From the NCBI GenBank assembly GCA_016234655.1, contig JACRAU010000031.1:62001-126000 (forward strand): a DNA stretch of 64,000 bases, read 5' to 3'. Both the position numbers and the translations under genes were made by a program. The notes below the pieces were generated by a model, which was not told where the DNA came from, did not search any database, and worked only from the letters and a program-made list of their open reading frames with translations. The DNA comes from Betaproteobacteria bacterium. Its GTDB lineage: Bacteria > Pseudomonadota > Gammaproteobacteria > Burkholderiales > Thiobacillaceae. Positions within the stretch are counted from its first letter, which is position 1; every line of letters starts with the position of its first letter. Shown piece by piece: positions 37,950-47,157 of the stretch.

Positions 37950-38306
37950 CTACTCTTCGGCGGCGACGGCGCGCGGGCTCTCGTGGGTCTTCACGTCGCC
38001 ACGCTGCTTGTGGGCGAAGTCTTCAAGCTGCCGCTTGGCGGCGTCGAAGGCATCGCGTAGCGCGACATAGACATCTTCGTTCTGGTGGTGATTCACCACG
38101 ATCTCGCTGCCGGGCACGGTGATGTCGATTTCGACCTTGAACTCGTTGCCTTGATGCTTGTGCTTGCCGGCAATCTCGACCGTGACGCGGCAGGCCATGA
38201 TTTGCTGGTGGAAACGATCGAGTTTTTCGGCCTTTTCCTTGATGGCGGCCTCCAATGCATCGGATTGCGGGATATCGCGCAGGGTGATCTGCAGAGGCAG
38301 TTTCAT
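37950..38306 (-). CDS. hpf: Ribosome hibernation promoting factor HPF (short form)
   Basis: 118 residues, HPF/RaiA fold: LPLQITLRDIPQSDALEAAI, KAEKLDRFHQQIMACRVTVE, EFKVEIDITVPGSEIVVNHH and VYVALRDAFDAAKRQLEDF. Binds 70S ribosomes in stationary phase. C-terminal tail (VKTHESPRAVAAEE) is short, so it is the short type, not the dimerising long HPF. In many proteobacteria it follows rpoN; here its upstream neighbour is a CBS protein. Confidence 0.92.
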   Translation of the reverse strand: MKLPLQITLRDIPQSDALEAAIKEKAEKLDRFHQQIMACRVTVEIAGKHKHQGNEFKVEIDITVPGSEIVVNHHQNEDVYVALRDAFDAAKRQLEDFAHKQRGDVKTHESPRAVAAEE

Positions 38307-38330
38307 AGCAGCTCCTTCATTGTGCTGGGG

Positions 38331-38780
38331 TTACTTGCGGGTCGCCGCTTCATGCTGGCGTCCGCGGGAAATCAGGCCGGCCATCTCGCCGAGCTCCTCG
38401 GCGAGCAGTTCGAGCAGGTCATCCAAGGTGACGATGCCGACGAGCCAGCCTCCATTATCCACGACTGGCACTCGGCGTACACCCCGGCCGCGCATATAGC
38501 GGATGGTTTCGAAGATGCCCTCGCTCTCGCGCACCGTGGCCAGTTCGCCGGCCATGATGTCGCCGACGGTCAGGCCGTCCGGCTTGACCCCGGCGGCGAC
38601 CACCTCGATGGCGATATCGCGGTCGGTGACGATGCCGACCGGCCGGCGCCCGCCCTCCGCCTCGTCGACGATCACCAAGGTTCCGACATGGTGTTGCCGC
38701 ATCAAGCGGGCGGCTTCCGGCACATCCATATTCCGTTCGGCAATGACGACTTCACGATTGCAGATTTCGCCGATGGTCAT
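38331..38780 (-). CDS. CBS-domain pair protein
   Basis: 149 residues made of two CBS motifs: residues about 10-65 (VIAERNMDVPEAARLMRQHH, GIVTDRDIAIEVV) and 75-135 (TVRESEGIFETIRYMRGRGV, RRVPVVDNGGWLVGIVTLDD). Such stand-alone Bateman modules bind adenosyl ligands and often regulate partner proteins. Last residues form a basic tail. 24 nt upstream of hpf, same strand, possible operon. Confidence 0.88.
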   Translation of the reverse strand: MTIGEICNREVVIAERNMDVPEAARLMRQHHVGTLVIVDEAEGGRRPVGIVTDRDIAIEVVAAGVKPDGLTVGDIMAGELATVRESEGIFETIRYMRGRGVRRVPVVDNGGWLVGIVTLDDLLELLAEELGEMAGLISRGRQHEAATRK

Positions 38781-38932
38781 GATCTTTGTCCTAGTGTGTT
38801 TATTTTCGGCCCCTCGATTTCATTAAAGACAGCGGTTGCGGAGAAATCAACCGGGCCGTTGCCAAAGAGCCAATTCCAGACCGTGCGCACTCGATGGAAC
38901 GGTACGCTGGTCCAGCAATTCGTGGATCGGGA

Positions 38933-40342
38933 TCATGTCACCCGGAAGTTCTTGAATTGCCAGGTGTCGTCCAGGTCCAGGTCTTCCGGGAACGGCCGGT
39001 TGCGGCCGAGCAGCGGGGTCCAGTCGGTGAACGCGCCGGCCAGGGTGCCCAGATAGGGCCGGCATTGGTCGAGGATGGCGCGGAAATCCAGCTCGTCCGG
39101 CTCGCGGATGCCCAGCTCGGGATGGTGGATCGCCCAGGCCATCGCGGCGACGATGCTGATGGCCACCTGCAGGCTGGTCGCGTTGTTGTAGGGCGCCAGT
39201 GCACGGGTCTCTTCGATGGTCAGTTGCGAGCCGTACCAATAGGCGCCGCGGCCATGGCCCATGAGCAGCACGCCCAGCTCGTCGCGGCCGCCGATCAGGT
39301 CTTCGCGCGGGATGCGCCAGCGCGGTTGCAACTGCCAGTTCTTGCCGGCGAATTCGTGCAGCGACAGCACGGCGGCGTCGCAGGGGTGGTAGGCGTAATG
39401 CACCGTCGGTCGATAAACGACCTTGCCGGCCTCGCGCAAGGTCAGGTTGTCGGCGATGGAGATCGATTCGCCGTGGGTGATCAGGAAGCCATGATAGGCC
39501 CCCGCCAGCGGGGTCCAGCTGCGTACCCGGGTAACGGCGCCGGGTCGGTTCAGATAGATCGCCGCATCCGAGCCGAAGCCGTGGCGGTGGCCATCCGGCG
39601 GGAAGTGCCGCTCGTGCGAACCCCAGCCGATCTCGGCCGGCTGGCAGGCCTCGCCGACGAAGGCCTCGACCGACCAGGTGTTGACGAACTCGCCCGGCTG
39701 TTTGGCCGTGGCCGGCATCTGGCTGTCGCGCTCGGCGATGTGGATGGCCTTGACCCCGAGTTGCATGGCCAGCCGCGCCCAGTCCTCGCGTGTGCTCGGG
39801 TTAGCGCTTACTCCGGTGGCGACGGCGATGTCGAGCAGGGCCTGCTTGGTGAAATGGGAGACCAGGCCGGGGTTGGCGCCGTGGTTGACGATGGCGGTCG
39901 GGCCGTTCGGCTGCGTCCGTTTCAGGGCCAGGGCCGCCTCGCGAAAGGCGTAGTTGCTGCGTTGCGACGGGCTGGCGCCGGGGTCGGTGTGGCCGCCGGC
40001 CCAGGGCTCGATGCAGGTGTCGAGATAGAGCACGTTGCGGCTCTGGCAATACTCGATCAAAGCCAGCGAGGAGACATCGAAGGAGACGTTGAGCAGGAAG
40101 TCGCCCGGGCGCAGCAGGCCGTCCAGGGTAGCGGCGTAGTTGTCGCGGCTGAGCGCCAATTGTTGCAGCTTCACGCCGAAGGCGCGGGCCTCGCCGGTCG
40201 GGTCGTTGCGCGGCTCGATGAGGGTGATGCGCTCGGGCGTCACCCCCAGGTGGCGCAGCAGCAAGGGCAGCACCCCTTGGCCGATGGAACCGAAGCCGAC
40301 CATGACGATGCGGCCGGCGAAGGCGGCGTAGGCCTCATGCAT
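38933..40342 (-). CDS. hss: Homospermidine synthase
   Basis: 469 residues, NAD-dependent enzyme that makes sym-homospermidine from putrescine (and spermidine). N-terminal Rossmann GRIVMVGFGSIGQGVLPLLL, TLIEPRNDPTGEA, YLDTCIEPWAGGHTDP, VNHGANPGLVSHFTKQA, and later GQLTIEETRALAPYNNATSLQ-like region (YGSQLTIEETRALAPYN). Length and order match bacterial HSS. The gene lies alone; a polyamine role is inferred from family. Organisms with it usually carry homospermidine as a main polyamine. Confidence 0.9.
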   Translation of the reverse strand: MHEAYAAFAGRIVMVGFGSIGQGVLPLLLRHLGVTPERITLIEPRNDPTGEARAFGVKLQQLALSRDNYAATLDGLLRPGDFLLNVSFDVSSLALIEYCQSRNVLYLDTCIEPWAGGHTDPGASPSQRSNYAFREAALALKRTQPNGPTAIVNHGANPGLVSHFTKQALLDIAVATGVSANPSTREDWARLAMQLGVKAIHIAERDSQMPATAKQPGEFVNTWSVEAFVGEACQPAEIGWGSHERHFPPDGHRHGFGSDAAIYLNRPGAVTRVRSWTPLAGAYHGFLITHGESISIADNLTLREAGKVVYRPTVHYAYHPCDAAVLSLHEFAGKNWQLQPRWRIPREDLIGGRDELGVLLMGHGRGAYWYGSQLTIEETRALAPYNNATSLQVAISIVAAMAWAIHHPELGIREPDELDFRAILDQCRPYLGTLAGAFTDWTPLLGRNRPFPEDLDLDDTWQFKNFRVT

Positions 40343-40401
40343 GTTGCTATTCTCCCCGAGCCGGCCCAGCGGCTCTTACTACGAATGGTAGGCCAGAAAG
40401 G

Positions 40402-41208
40402 TCAACGCAGCAGTCGGCGCCGGGTCAGCCGGCAGGCGGCCCAGAAGCCGGCCAGGCCGTAGGCCAGCAGCACCATGCCGTGCCAGAGTATGTCTTGAGG
40501 CAGTTGGCCGAGCACCAGCGGCCGGGCCAGCGCGATGGCGTGGGTCAGCGGCAGCCAGTCGGCCGCCGCCTTGAGCCAGGCCGGCAACTCCGTCGCCGGA
40601 TAGAACACGCCGCCCAAGAGCACCATGGGCGTGATCGCCAGGGTGAAGTAGTAGAGGAAGAAATCGTAGTTAGGCGAGACTGCGTTGATCGCCAGCCCCA
40701 GCCCGGCGAAGCACAGGCCGGTGAGCACGATCACCGGCAGCAGGCCCAGGCTCATGACGAAGTCGGCCTGCAGCCCCAGGCCCCAGATCACCAGCAGGAT
40801 GGCGATGCCCGACAGCAGGCTCTTCGATGCCGCCCAGACCCATTCGCCCAGCAGCACGTCGCGCAGGCCGAGCGGGGTGTTGAGGATGGCCGCCCAGGTC
40901 TTCTGCACGTGCATGCGGGAGAAGGCCGAGTACAGCGTCTCGAAGGTGGCGCTGTTCATCACGCTGTAGCACACGGTGCCGGCGGCGAGGAAGTTGAGGT
41001 AGGGCACGCCGCCGATGTCGGGCAGCAGCCGGCCCAGGCCGTAGCCCAGGCCCAGCATGTAGAGCATGGGGTCGGCCAGGTTGCCCAGCAGCGAGGGGAT
41101 GGCCAGCTTCTTCCAGACCAGGAAGTTGCGGTGCCAGACGGGCAAGAAAGTGAGGCGAAAGACGTGAGGCGTGAGGCGTATGCCGCCAGCCGGCCGGGTA
41201 GTGCTCAT
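40402..41208 (-). CDS. ABC transporter permease, NodJ/ABC-2 type
   Basis: 268 residues from ATG 41208, just after GAGGAGAAACCC. Six membrane helices typical of ABC-2 permeases, with the family segments WKKLAIPSLLGNLADPMLYM and AINAVSPNYDFFLYYFTLAI, then PMVLLGGVFYPATELP. N-terminal leader (residues about 2-25) is unusual: it is encoded by period-7 repeats (41150-41184). Pairs with the ATPase gene 32 nt upstream. Substrate unknown; NodIJ relatives export lipo-oligosaccharides or drugs. Confidence 0.88.
   Translation of the reverse strand: MSTTRPAGGIRLTPHVFRLTFLPVWHRNFLVWKKLAIPSLLGNLADPMLYMLGLGYGLGRLLPDIGGVPYLNFLAAGTVCYSVMNSATFETLYSAFSRMHVQKTWAAILNTPLGLRDVLLGEWVWAASKSLLSGIAILLVIWGLGLQADFVMSLGLLPVIVLTGLCFAGLGLAINAVSPNYDFFLYYFTLAITPMVLLGGVFYPATELPAWLKAAADWLPLTHAIALARPLVLGQLPQDILWHGMVLLAYGLAGFWAACRLTRRRLLR
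41150..41184. repeat. Period-7 repeat in the permease N-terminal codons
   Basis: Five 7-nt units in phase: GTGAGGC, GAAAGAC, GTGAGGC, GTGAGGC, GTATGCC. They encode part of the unusual N-terminus of the permease (RLTPHVFRLTF region). Confidence 0.7.
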
Positions 41209-41215
41209 GGGTTTC

Positions 41216-41236
41216 TCCTCACGCCTCACTCCTCAC
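41216..41236. repeat. Period-7 repeat forming the permease ribosome site
   Basis: TCCTCAC, GCCTCAC, TCCTCAC on the plus strand; on the minus strand GTGAGGA GTGAGGC GTGAGGA, then GAAACCC and the ATG. The last unit is the Shine-Dalgarno of the permease gene. Confidence 0.7.
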
Positions 41237-41240
41237 TGTA

Positions 41241-42155
41241 TCAGTCCCTCAAATCCCGGCCGGTGAGTTTGAGGAAGACGTCTTCCAGATTGGCCGGCCG
41301 GTGCAGGTAGCGCAGGTGCGGCATGCCCTCCAGCGCGGCGATCAGCGCCTGCGGCTCGGCGGTGTAACAGAACAGGGTCTCGCCGATCTTCTCGCAGCGC
41401 CGGCAATAGCGCTCTGCCAGGTGCTCGCACCCGTTCTCGCTGTCCTCGCCGTCGATCTCCACCACATGCGCCTCGACGTGGGCCGCGATCAGCTCGCGCG
41501 GCGCGCCCTCGGCGATCAGCCGGCCGTGGTCGATGATGCTGATGCGGTCGCACAACCGCTCGGCCTCTTCCATGAAGTGGGTGGTGAGCAGCAGGGTCTT
41601 GCCCTGGGCGGTGAGTCGGCGCAGGCCCTGCCAGATCAGGTGCCGCGCCTGCGGGTCGAGGCCGGTGGTCGGCTCGTCGAGGAAGATCACATCGGGGTCG
41701 TTGACCAGGGCGCGGGCCAGGGCCAGGCGCCGCTTCATGCCGCCGGACAGCGCGTCGATCCGGGTGTCGGCCTTGCCGGCCAGGCCGGCGAAGTCCAACA
41801 GCGCCGGCAGCCGCGCCTCGATCTCGCGTCGGGCGAGGCCGAAATAGCGGCCGAACACCAAGAGGTTTTCCCGCACGGTGAAGTCGGGGTCCAGGCTGTC
41901 CGCCTGCGGCACCACGCCGACCCGCATCCGGGCCTGGCTTGCCTCGTGAGGCAGGCGGTGGCCGAGCAGCTCGATGCTGCCGGCATCGGCCTCGATCAAG
42001 CCCAGGGCCAGGCGCAGCGTGGTGGTCTTGCCGGCGCCGTTGGGCCCGAGCAGGCCGTGGCAGGTGCCGGGCGCGAGTTCCAGGTTTAGCCCGGCCACCA
42101 CCTCGGTCTCGCCGTAAGACTTGCGCAGGTCTTTCAGGCTGAGAGCGGATGACAT
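41241..42155 (-). CDS. ABC transporter ATP-binding protein, NodI type
   Basis: 304 residues from ATG 42155 ([15 protein letters not shown]). Walker [11 protein letters not shown] (near 38), signature [15 protein letters not shown], Walker [14 protein letters not shown], switch His in [12 protein letters not shown], so ATPase competent. The C-terminal third holds a cluster of four Cys (C-x7-C-x2-C-x8-C near residues 250-271: [17 protein letters not shown] then LFC), not part of the usual domain. Overlaps the hydrolase gene by 22 nt; the permease follows 32 nt on. Confidence 0.92.
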   Translation of the reverse strand: MSSALSLKDLRKSYGETEVVAGLNLELAPGTCHGLLGPNGAGKTTTLRLALGLIEADAGSIELLGHRLPHEASQARMRVGVVPQADSLDPDFTVRENLLVFGRYFGLARREIEARLPALLDFAGLAGKADTRIDALSGGMKRRLALARALVNDPDVIFLDEPTTGLDPQARHLIWQGLRRLTAQGKTLLLTTHFMEEAERLCDRISIIDHGRLIAEGAPRELIAAHVEAHVVEIDGEDSENGCEHLAERYCRRCEKIGETLFCYTAEPQALIAALEGMPHLRYLHRPANLEDVFLKLTGRDLRD

Positions 42156-42748
42156 AGCGAAAGTAATTTGTCCTGTAGGGCGCGCAGTTTTTTGTGGAAG
42201 AAGTGGTCGGCGCCGGCGATCACGTGCAACGGTATCTTGTGTTGTTCGGCATAGCCTTGCACCGCTGCCAGCGGGATCAATTCGTCGACCTCGCCGTGGA
42301 TGATGTCGGTGCGGATGGTCGGCGGCTCGAAGGCATACATCGACACCGCCGGCCCCACCATGACCAAGTGCTCTGCCGGTAACCGTTGCGCCACGCGGTG
42401 CTGGACATAGGCGCCGAAGGAAAAGCCGTAGAGGTGCAGGGGCAGGTCGCCGAACTTGGGGCCGACGAACTCGGCCACCGCCAGCAGGTCTTCGGTCTCG
42501 CCCTCGCCATGGTCGAACGTGCCGTCGCTGTTGCCGACGCCGCGGAAGTTGGGCCGCACCGCGACATAGCCGCACTCGACCGCCGACTTGGCCAGGGTGG
42601 TGACCACCTTGTTGTCCATGCTGCCGCCGTGCAGCGGGTGCGGGTGGGCGATCAGGGCCAGGCCCCGGCGGCCTTCCTCCGGGTCTTCGATCACCGTCTC
42701 CACCGCGCCGCCGTCGGCGCGCTTGATGCGTAGCTTGTAGCGTTTCAC
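42134..42748 (-). CDS. Alpha/beta hydrolase
   Basis: 204 residues from GTG 42748, which overlaps the ferredoxin stop (GTGA). Conserved [14 protein letters not shown] (oxyanion region), [17 protein letters not shown], nucleophile elbow [10 protein letters not shown] (Ser), and [10 protein letters not shown] with [11 protein letters not shown] supplying Asp and His. Resembles the YsgA-unrelated, esterase/CocE-like small hydrolases found before ABC exporters. Substrate unknown. Confidence 0.85.
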   Translation of the reverse strand: MKRYKLRIKRADGGAVETVIEDPEEGRRGLALIAHPHPLHGGSMDNKVVTTLAKSAVECGYVAVRPNFRGVGNSDGTFDHGEGETEDLLAVAEFVGPKFGDLPLHLYGFSFGAYVQHRVAQRLPAEHLVMVGPAVSMYAFEPPTIRTDIIHGEVDELIPLAAVQGYAEQHKIPLHVIAGADHFFHKKLRALQDKLLSLCHPLSA

Positions 42749-43059
42749 TTGATCTGCAGGCGCTCGACCGGCTTGCCGTCGCGCAGATGGGATTCGACGA
42801 TCTCGTCGATGTCGCTCTCGTCGACGTAGGTGTACCAGACCGCGTCCGGGTAGACCACGCAGACCGGGCCTTGGTCGCAGCGGTCGAAGCAGCCGGCGCG
42901 ATTGACCCGGCAATCGCCGCCCTTGCCGTGCAGGCCGAGCTGCTTGGCGTGTTTTTTTGCATGCTCGAACATCGCCTCGGCGTTGTGGTCCGAGCAGCAG
43001 GCGCCGCCGTCCTCGCGCTGGTTGAGACAAAAGAACAAATGGTGTTTGTAATAACTCAT
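42745..43059 (-). CDS. Thioredoxin-like 2Fe-2S ferredoxin
   Basis: 104 residues from ATG 43059. Small Shethna-type ferredoxin with the Cys set in [16 protein letters not shown], then [18 protein letters not shown] and [14 protein letters not shown], the family's core. Binds one 2Fe-2S and is usually dimeric; electron partner unknown. Overlaps the hydrolase start downstream by 4 nt; the MazG-like gene lies 2 nt upstream. Confidence 0.9.
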   Translation of the reverse strand: MSYYKHHLFFCLNQREDGGACCSDHNAEAMFEHAKKHAKQLGLHGKGGDCRVNRAGCFDRCDQGPVCVVYPDAVWYTYVDESDIDEIVESHLRDGKPVERLQIK

Positions 43060-43061
43060 GC

Positions 43062-43418
43062 TTATCCCGCTTCGTTGTATTTTGCGCAGGAGCCCTTGGC
43101 TTTCTCCACCGGGTATTTCCGCGCGTTGATCGCCAGCTTGGCCTCGGCCGCCTTGAGCAGGTCGACCTCCAGGGTATTGGCCAGGCTGACCAGATAGATC
43201 AGCACGTCGGCCATCTCCTGGCGTACCGCCTCCAGTTTCTCCGGCGGCAGTTCGTGGCTCTGCGCCTCGGTCAGCCACTGGAACGGCTCGAGCAGCTCGG
43301 CCGCCTCGACGATCAGGGCGGCGGTCAGGTTCTTCGGCGAGTGGTACAGCTGCCAGTCGCGCTCGCGGCCGAATTGACGCACCGCTTCGGCGAGCTGTTC
43401 GATCGAGGTGATGGTCAT
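43062..43418 (-). CDS. MazG-like nucleotide pyrophosphohydrolase
   Basis: 118 residues from ATG 43418 with GGGAG upstream. All-alpha NTP-PPase: LIVEAAELLEPFQW and QEMADVLIYLVSLANTL give the EExxE...ExxD metal-binding pattern of dCTPase/RS21-C6-like enzymes. Likely dCTP or modified-nucleotide clean-up. First gene of a compact minus-strand run (pyrophosphohydrolase, ferredoxin, hydrolase, ABC ATPase, permease). Confidence 0.88.
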   Translation of the reverse strand: MTITSIEQLAEAVRQFGRERDWQLYHSPKNLTAALIVEAAELLEPFQWLTEAQSHELPPEKLEAVRQEMADVLIYLVSLANTLEVDLLKAAEAKLAINARKYPVEKAKGSCAKYNEAG

Positions 43419-43524
43419 CGCGTCGCTCCCATGCTGTCGGCGAATTCTATCATCCGCGCCGAGGCCGCCCGGGAAGCCAGCCGGCACCGTATAATGTCAG
43501 TCGATTCATGAACTTCGACCAACG

Positions 43525-44610
43525 ATGCAAACCCTGACCGTCGACCTTGGCGACCGCAGCTACCCCATCCACATCGGTGGCGGCCTGCTCGATCGCGCCG
43601 ACCTGATCGCGCCCCACCTGGCGCAGAAGCGCGCGGCCATCGTCACCAATACCACCGTCGGCCCGCTCTATCTCGAGCGGTTGCAGAAGACCCTGGAGGG
43701 AGCCGGCGTCCAGGTCATCCCCATCGTGCTGCCCGATGGCGAGGCCTACAAGACCTGGGAAACCCTCAACCTGATCTTCGATGCGCTGCTGACCAATCGG
43801 GCCGAGCGCAAGACCACGCTGATCGCCCTGGGCGGCGGCGTTATCGGCGACCTCACCGGCTTCGCCGCCGCGTCCTATCAGCGCGGCGTGCCCTTCATCC
43901 AGGTGCCGACCACGCTGCTCGCTCAGGTCGATTCCTCGGTCGGCGGCAAGACCGGCATCAACCACCCGCTGGGCAAGAACATGATCGGCGCCTTCTACCA
44001 GCCGCAGGTGGTGCTGGCCGACACCGACAGCCTGAACACCCTGCCCGAGCGCGAGCTGTCCGCCGGCCTGGCCGAGGTCATCAAGTACGGCCTGATCCGC
44101 GACCTGCCCTTCCTGGCTTGGCTGGAAGCGAATATGGACCGGCTGGTCGCGCGCGATGCCGAGGCGCTGAGCTACGCCATCTACCACTCCTGCCGCAACA
44201 AGGCCGAGGTGGTGGCGCTGGATGAGCGCGAGTCCGGCGTGCGCGCCTTGTTGAATTTGGGCCACACCTTCGGCCACGCCATCGAGGCCGGCATGGGCTA
44301 CGGCAACTGGCTGCACGGCGAGGCGGTCGCCGCCGGCACGGTGCTGGCGGCCGACCTGTCCCGGCGCATGGGCCTGATCTCCGCCGCCGATGCCGAGCGC
44401 ATCGACAAGCTGATGCAGCGGGCCAAGCTGCCCACAGTGGCGCCCAATCTCGGCGCCGAGGCCTATCTCAATTACATGGGCGTGGACAAGAAGGTCGAGG
44501 CCGGCAAGATGCGTTTCGTGCTGTTCAGGCAGGTGGGCGAGGCCTTCGTCACCGGTGATGTGCCGGCCGATCTATTGCGCCAGACCTTGAGCGAGGCGGT
44601 GGCGAAATGA
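43525..44610 (+). CDS. aroB: 3-dehydroquinate synthase AroB
   Basis: 361 residues. Second step of the shikimate pathway, NAD- and metal-dependent. Conserved: [62 protein letters not shown] and the metal His in [12 protein letters not shown]. Overlaps dgt by 4 nt (ATGA). aroK is not just upstream, as it often is. Confidence 0.97.
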   Translation: MQTLTVDLGDRSYPIHIGGGLLDRADLIAPHLAQKRAAIVTNTTVGPLYLERLQKTLEGAGVQVIPIVLPDGEAYKTWETLNLIFDALLTNRAERKTTLIALGGGVIGDLTGFAAASYQRGVPFIQVPTTLLAQVDSSVGGKTGINHPLGKNMIGAFYQPQVVLADTDSLNTLPERELSAGLAEVIKYGLIRDLPFLAWLEANMDRLVARDAEALSYAIYHSCRNKAEVVALDERESGVRALLNLGHTFGHAIEAGMGYGNWLHGEAVAAGTVLAADLSRRMGLISAADAERIDKLMQRAKLPTVAPNLGAEAYLNYMGVDKKVEAGKMRFVLFRQVGEAFVTGDVPADLLRQTLSEAVAK

Positions 44611-45734
44611 GCAACGGGCGGGCGCTTTACGCTGCCGACTCCGCCAAGAGCCAGGGCCGGCGCTATGCCGAGCCGCCCGCCACCCCGCGCAGCGAATTCC
44701 AGCGCGACCGCGACCGCATCATCCATTCCACCGCCTTCCGCCGGCTGGAATACAAGACCCAGGTCTTCGTCAACCACGAGGGCGATCTGTTCCGCACCCG
44801 GCTTACCCACAGCATCGAGGTCGCCCAGATCGGCCGCACCATCGCCCGCCTGCTGGCGCTGGACGAAGACCTGACCGAGACCATCGCCCTGGCGCACGAC
44901 CTCGGCCACACCCCGTTCGGCCATGTCGGCCAGGACGTGCTCAACGAATGCATGAAGCCGCACGGCGGTTTCGAGCACAACTTGCAGAGCCTGCGCGTGG
45001 TGGACGAGTTGGAACAGAAATACGCCGAGTTCGAAGGGCTCAACCTTACCTTCGAAGCGCGCGAGGGCATCCTCAAACACTGCTCGCCGCGCAACGCGCC
45101 GCTGCTGGGCGATGTCGGCCGGCGCTTCATCGAGGGCAGGCAGCCGTCATTGGAGGCGCAGATCGCCAACCTGGCCGACGAGATCGCCTACAACAACCAC
45201 GATGTCGACGACGGCCTGCGCTCGGGCCTGATCTCGCTCGAGCAGTTGGAGACCGTGCCGCTATTTCGCCGCCACCTGGATGCGGTGCGCGAGCGCTACC
45301 CCAAGCTCACCGATCGCCGGCTGATCCACGAAACCGTGCGGCGCATGATCAACACCCTGGTGGTGGATTTGGTGCAGCAGACTCAGGCCAAGCTGGCCGA
45401 GCACAAGCCGGGCAACCTCGACGAGGTGCGCCAATGCCCGCCGCTGGCAGCCTTCAGCCCGGCGATGAAGGCCGAGCACATGGAACTCAAGCGTTTCCTA
45501 TTCCAGAACCTCTACCGCCACTACCGCGTGGTGCGCATGAGCGAAAAGGCCAAGCGCCTCATTCGCGAGATGTTCGATGCCTTCATGGCCAATGCGAAAT
45601 TAATGCCGCCCGAGTTTCAGGCGCGGGCCGAACAAGACCCGGCGCGCGCGGTGTGCGACTATATCGCCGGCATGACCGACCGCTATGCCATCCGCGAATA
45701 CAAGCGGATATTCGATATCGAAGAGCTGGCTTAA
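44607..45734 (+). CDS. dgt: Deoxyguanosinetriphosphate triphosphohydrolase-like (Dgt)
   Basis: 375 residues, HD-domain dNTPase: N-terminal [46 protein letters not shown] (the HD pair), and [18 protein letters not shown] with the last Asp. Releases tripolyphosphate from dNTPs. Length matches the dGTPase-like type found with aroB in betaproteobacteria. The stop overlaps that of the convergent 34-residue ORF (TTAA). Confidence 0.95.
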   Translation: MSNGRALYAADSAKSQGRRYAEPPATPRSEFQRDRDRIIHSTAFRRLEYKTQVFVNHEGDLFRTRLTHSIEVAQIGRTIARLLALDEDLTETIALAHDLGHTPFGHVGQDVLNECMKPHGGFEHNLQSLRVVDELEQKYAEFEGLNLTFEAREGILKHCSPRNAPLLGDVGRRFIEGRQPSLEAQIANLADEIAYNNHDVDDGLRSGLISLEQLETVPLFRRHLDAVRERYPKLTDRRLIHETVRRMINTLVVDLVQQTQAKLAEHKPGNLDEVRQCPPLAAFSPAMKAEHMELKRFLFQNLYRHYRVVRMSEKAKRLIREMFDAFMANAKLMPPEFQARAEQDPARAVCDYIAGMTDRYAIREYKRIFDIEELA

Positions 45735-45835
45735 GCGACCAGGGTCAGCCAGGTCAGCAGAGTGGCCCAAGTGGCGCCGGCCATGCCCCACATCAGGGCG
45801 GCGATGCACAAAGATGATTGTTTGCGCGGATTCAT
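45731..45835 (-). CDS. 34-residue single-helix membrane protein (first of a pair)
   Basis: ATG 45835 follows GAGG at about 10 nt spacing. Product [20 protein letters not shown] then [14 protein letters not shown]: basic N-terminus and one membrane helix. Stop TAA overlaps the dgt stop on the other strand. A second 34-residue ORF lies upstream on the same strand, 22 nt away. Not in any family I recognise. Confidence 0.5.
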   Translation of the reverse strand: MNPRKQSSLCIAALMWGMAGATWATLLTWLTLVA

Positions 45836-45857
45836 GGTGTGCCTCGAAGTGTAAGAA

Positions 45858-45962
45858 TTAAACCGCGAACGCGATGACGATCACGCCGGCCAGCCAGGCA
45901 AAGGCGGCATAGAGCCAGAAATCGCAAGCGCGTCGGGTATAAAAATTCAGTAAGGCCTGCAT
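45858..45962 (-). CDS. 34-residue single-helix membrane protein (second of the pair)
   Basis: ATG 45962 follows GGGAGAA with 3-nt spacing to the ATG. Product MQALLNFYTRRACDFWLYAA then FAWLAGVIVIAFAV: charged N-terminus, one helix ending at the C-terminus. Likely cotranscribed with the other small gene, both divergent from the luciferase-like oxidoreductase. Could be a small accessory subunit of a membrane complex; partner not identified. Confidence 0.5.
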   Translation of the reverse strand: MQALLNFYTRRACDFWLYAAFAWLAGVIVIAFAV

Positions 45963-46096
45963 GGTGTTCTCCCAGTCGGTGCTTGAACTGCATTTAGGGG
46001 GAAGCAGCAAGCGTGCCAATTGTTCATGCCTCAAGTTGCAATTGCGTTACAAGGCCCGCGCGCGTCGCGAGGCAAAACCAAAAAAGGGAGCAATAA

Positions 46097-47071
46097 ATGG
46101 AGCTAGCGAAACCCCATCCGGGATTCCGGCGCATGTTCGCATCCGATCGCTTGACCGTGGGCCTGCTGTTTCCGATCGAGGCCTACAAAGGCGACGTGCC
46201 TTTGATGCAACGCCAAGCCGAGCTGGCCCGGTTGGCCGAACGGCTCGGCTTTGCCGCGCTGTGGTTCCGCGACGTGCCGCTACGCGATCCCGACTTCGGC
46301 GATGTCGGCCAGATCTACGACCCCTGGGTCTATCTCGGCTTCATCCTGGCGCAAACCCAAGACATCGCGCTGGCCACCGGCAGCATCATCCTGCCTCTGC
46401 GTCATCCGCTACACATCGCCAAGGCGGCGGCATCGGTCGACCGCCTGTCGGGCGGCCGCCTGGTCATGGGCGTCGCCTCGGGCGACCGGCCGGCGGAGTA
46501 TCCGGCCTTCGGCGTCGATTTCGCCACGCGCGGCGAACGCTTCCGCGACACCTTGCATTACTTCCGTGCCGCGACCGAGGCCGAGTTCCCCGCCGTCGAA
46601 ACCCCGCTGGGGCGGATGGACGGCCTCGATCTCTTGCCCAAGCCGAGCATCGGGCGCATTCCCGTGCTGGTCACCGGCCATAGCCAGCAAGAACTGCCGT
46701 GGATCGCCGAGCATGCCGACGGCTGGCTCTATTACCCGCGCAGCATCAGCCGCCAGGAACAGTCGATCAAGGAATGGCGCGAGCTGACCCGGCGCCATAG
46801 TCCGGGCGCGTTCAAGCCCTTCGCCCAGTCGCTTTACGTCGACCTGACCGACGACCCGAACGCCGAGCCCGAGCCGATCCATCTCGGCTTCAAGATGGGC
46901 CGCAATCTGCTGATCGACCTGCTGCGGCAACTCAGGGCGGTCGGCGTGAACCACGTCGCGATCAACCTCAAATACAGCAGCCGGCCGGCGGCCGAGGTGC
47001 TGGAGGAAATCGGCCGGGAGGTCTTGCCGCTGTTTCCGGCGAACGGGGCGGGGGAGGGCGTGGCAGCCTGA
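46097..47071 (+). CDS. Luciferase-like (LLM class) flavin oxidoreductase
   Basis: 324 residues from ATG 46097 behind AAAGGGAG. Bacterial-luciferase-like TIM barrel: LTVGLLFPIEAY, LAERLGFAALWFRDVPLRDP, ATGSIILPLRHPLHIAKAAAS, DRLSGGRLVMGVASGDRPAEY, VTGHSQQELPWIAEHADGW. This subgroup (start FRRMF, GDRPAEYPAFG) corresponds to the TIGR03571-type oxidoreductases of unknown substrate; F420 or FMN use unclear. Stands alone. Confidence 0.88.
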   Translation: MELAKPHPGFRRMFASDRLTVGLLFPIEAYKGDVPLMQRQAELARLAERLGFAALWFRDVPLRDPDFGDVGQIYDPWVYLGFILAQTQDIALATGSIILPLRHPLHIAKAAASVDRLSGGRLVMGVASGDRPAEYPAFGVDFATRGERFRDTLHYFRAATEAEFPAVETPLGRMDGLDLLPKPSIGRIPVLVTGHSQQELPWIAEHADGWLYYPRSISRQEQSIKEWRELTRRHSPGAFKPFAQSLYVDLTDDPNAEPEPIHLGFKMGRNLLIDLLRQLRAVGVNHVAINLKYSSRPAAEVLEEIGREVLPLFPANGAGEGVAA

Positions 47072-47131
47072 TCGGCCGATTCGCCCGGCGTCGTGGCGCT
47101 CAGTGCGGCTATTAATCTATGTCGAGTCTGC

Positions 47132-47157
47132 CCCCGATTAACGGACCCCGATTAACG
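47132..47157. repeat. Direct repeat CCCCGATTAACG x2
   Basis: Two identical 12-mers (47132-47143 and 47146-47157) separated by GA, in the 168-nt gap between the luciferase-like gene and the ComF gene. Unit plus spacing gives a 14-nt period. I see nothing else in this gap. Confidence 0.5.

Noticed and set aside
45735..46096. Plus-strand open frames in the gap before the luciferase-like gene
   Set aside because: No ribosome sites, no conserved-looking product; the two minus-strand 34-residue ORFs fit better.
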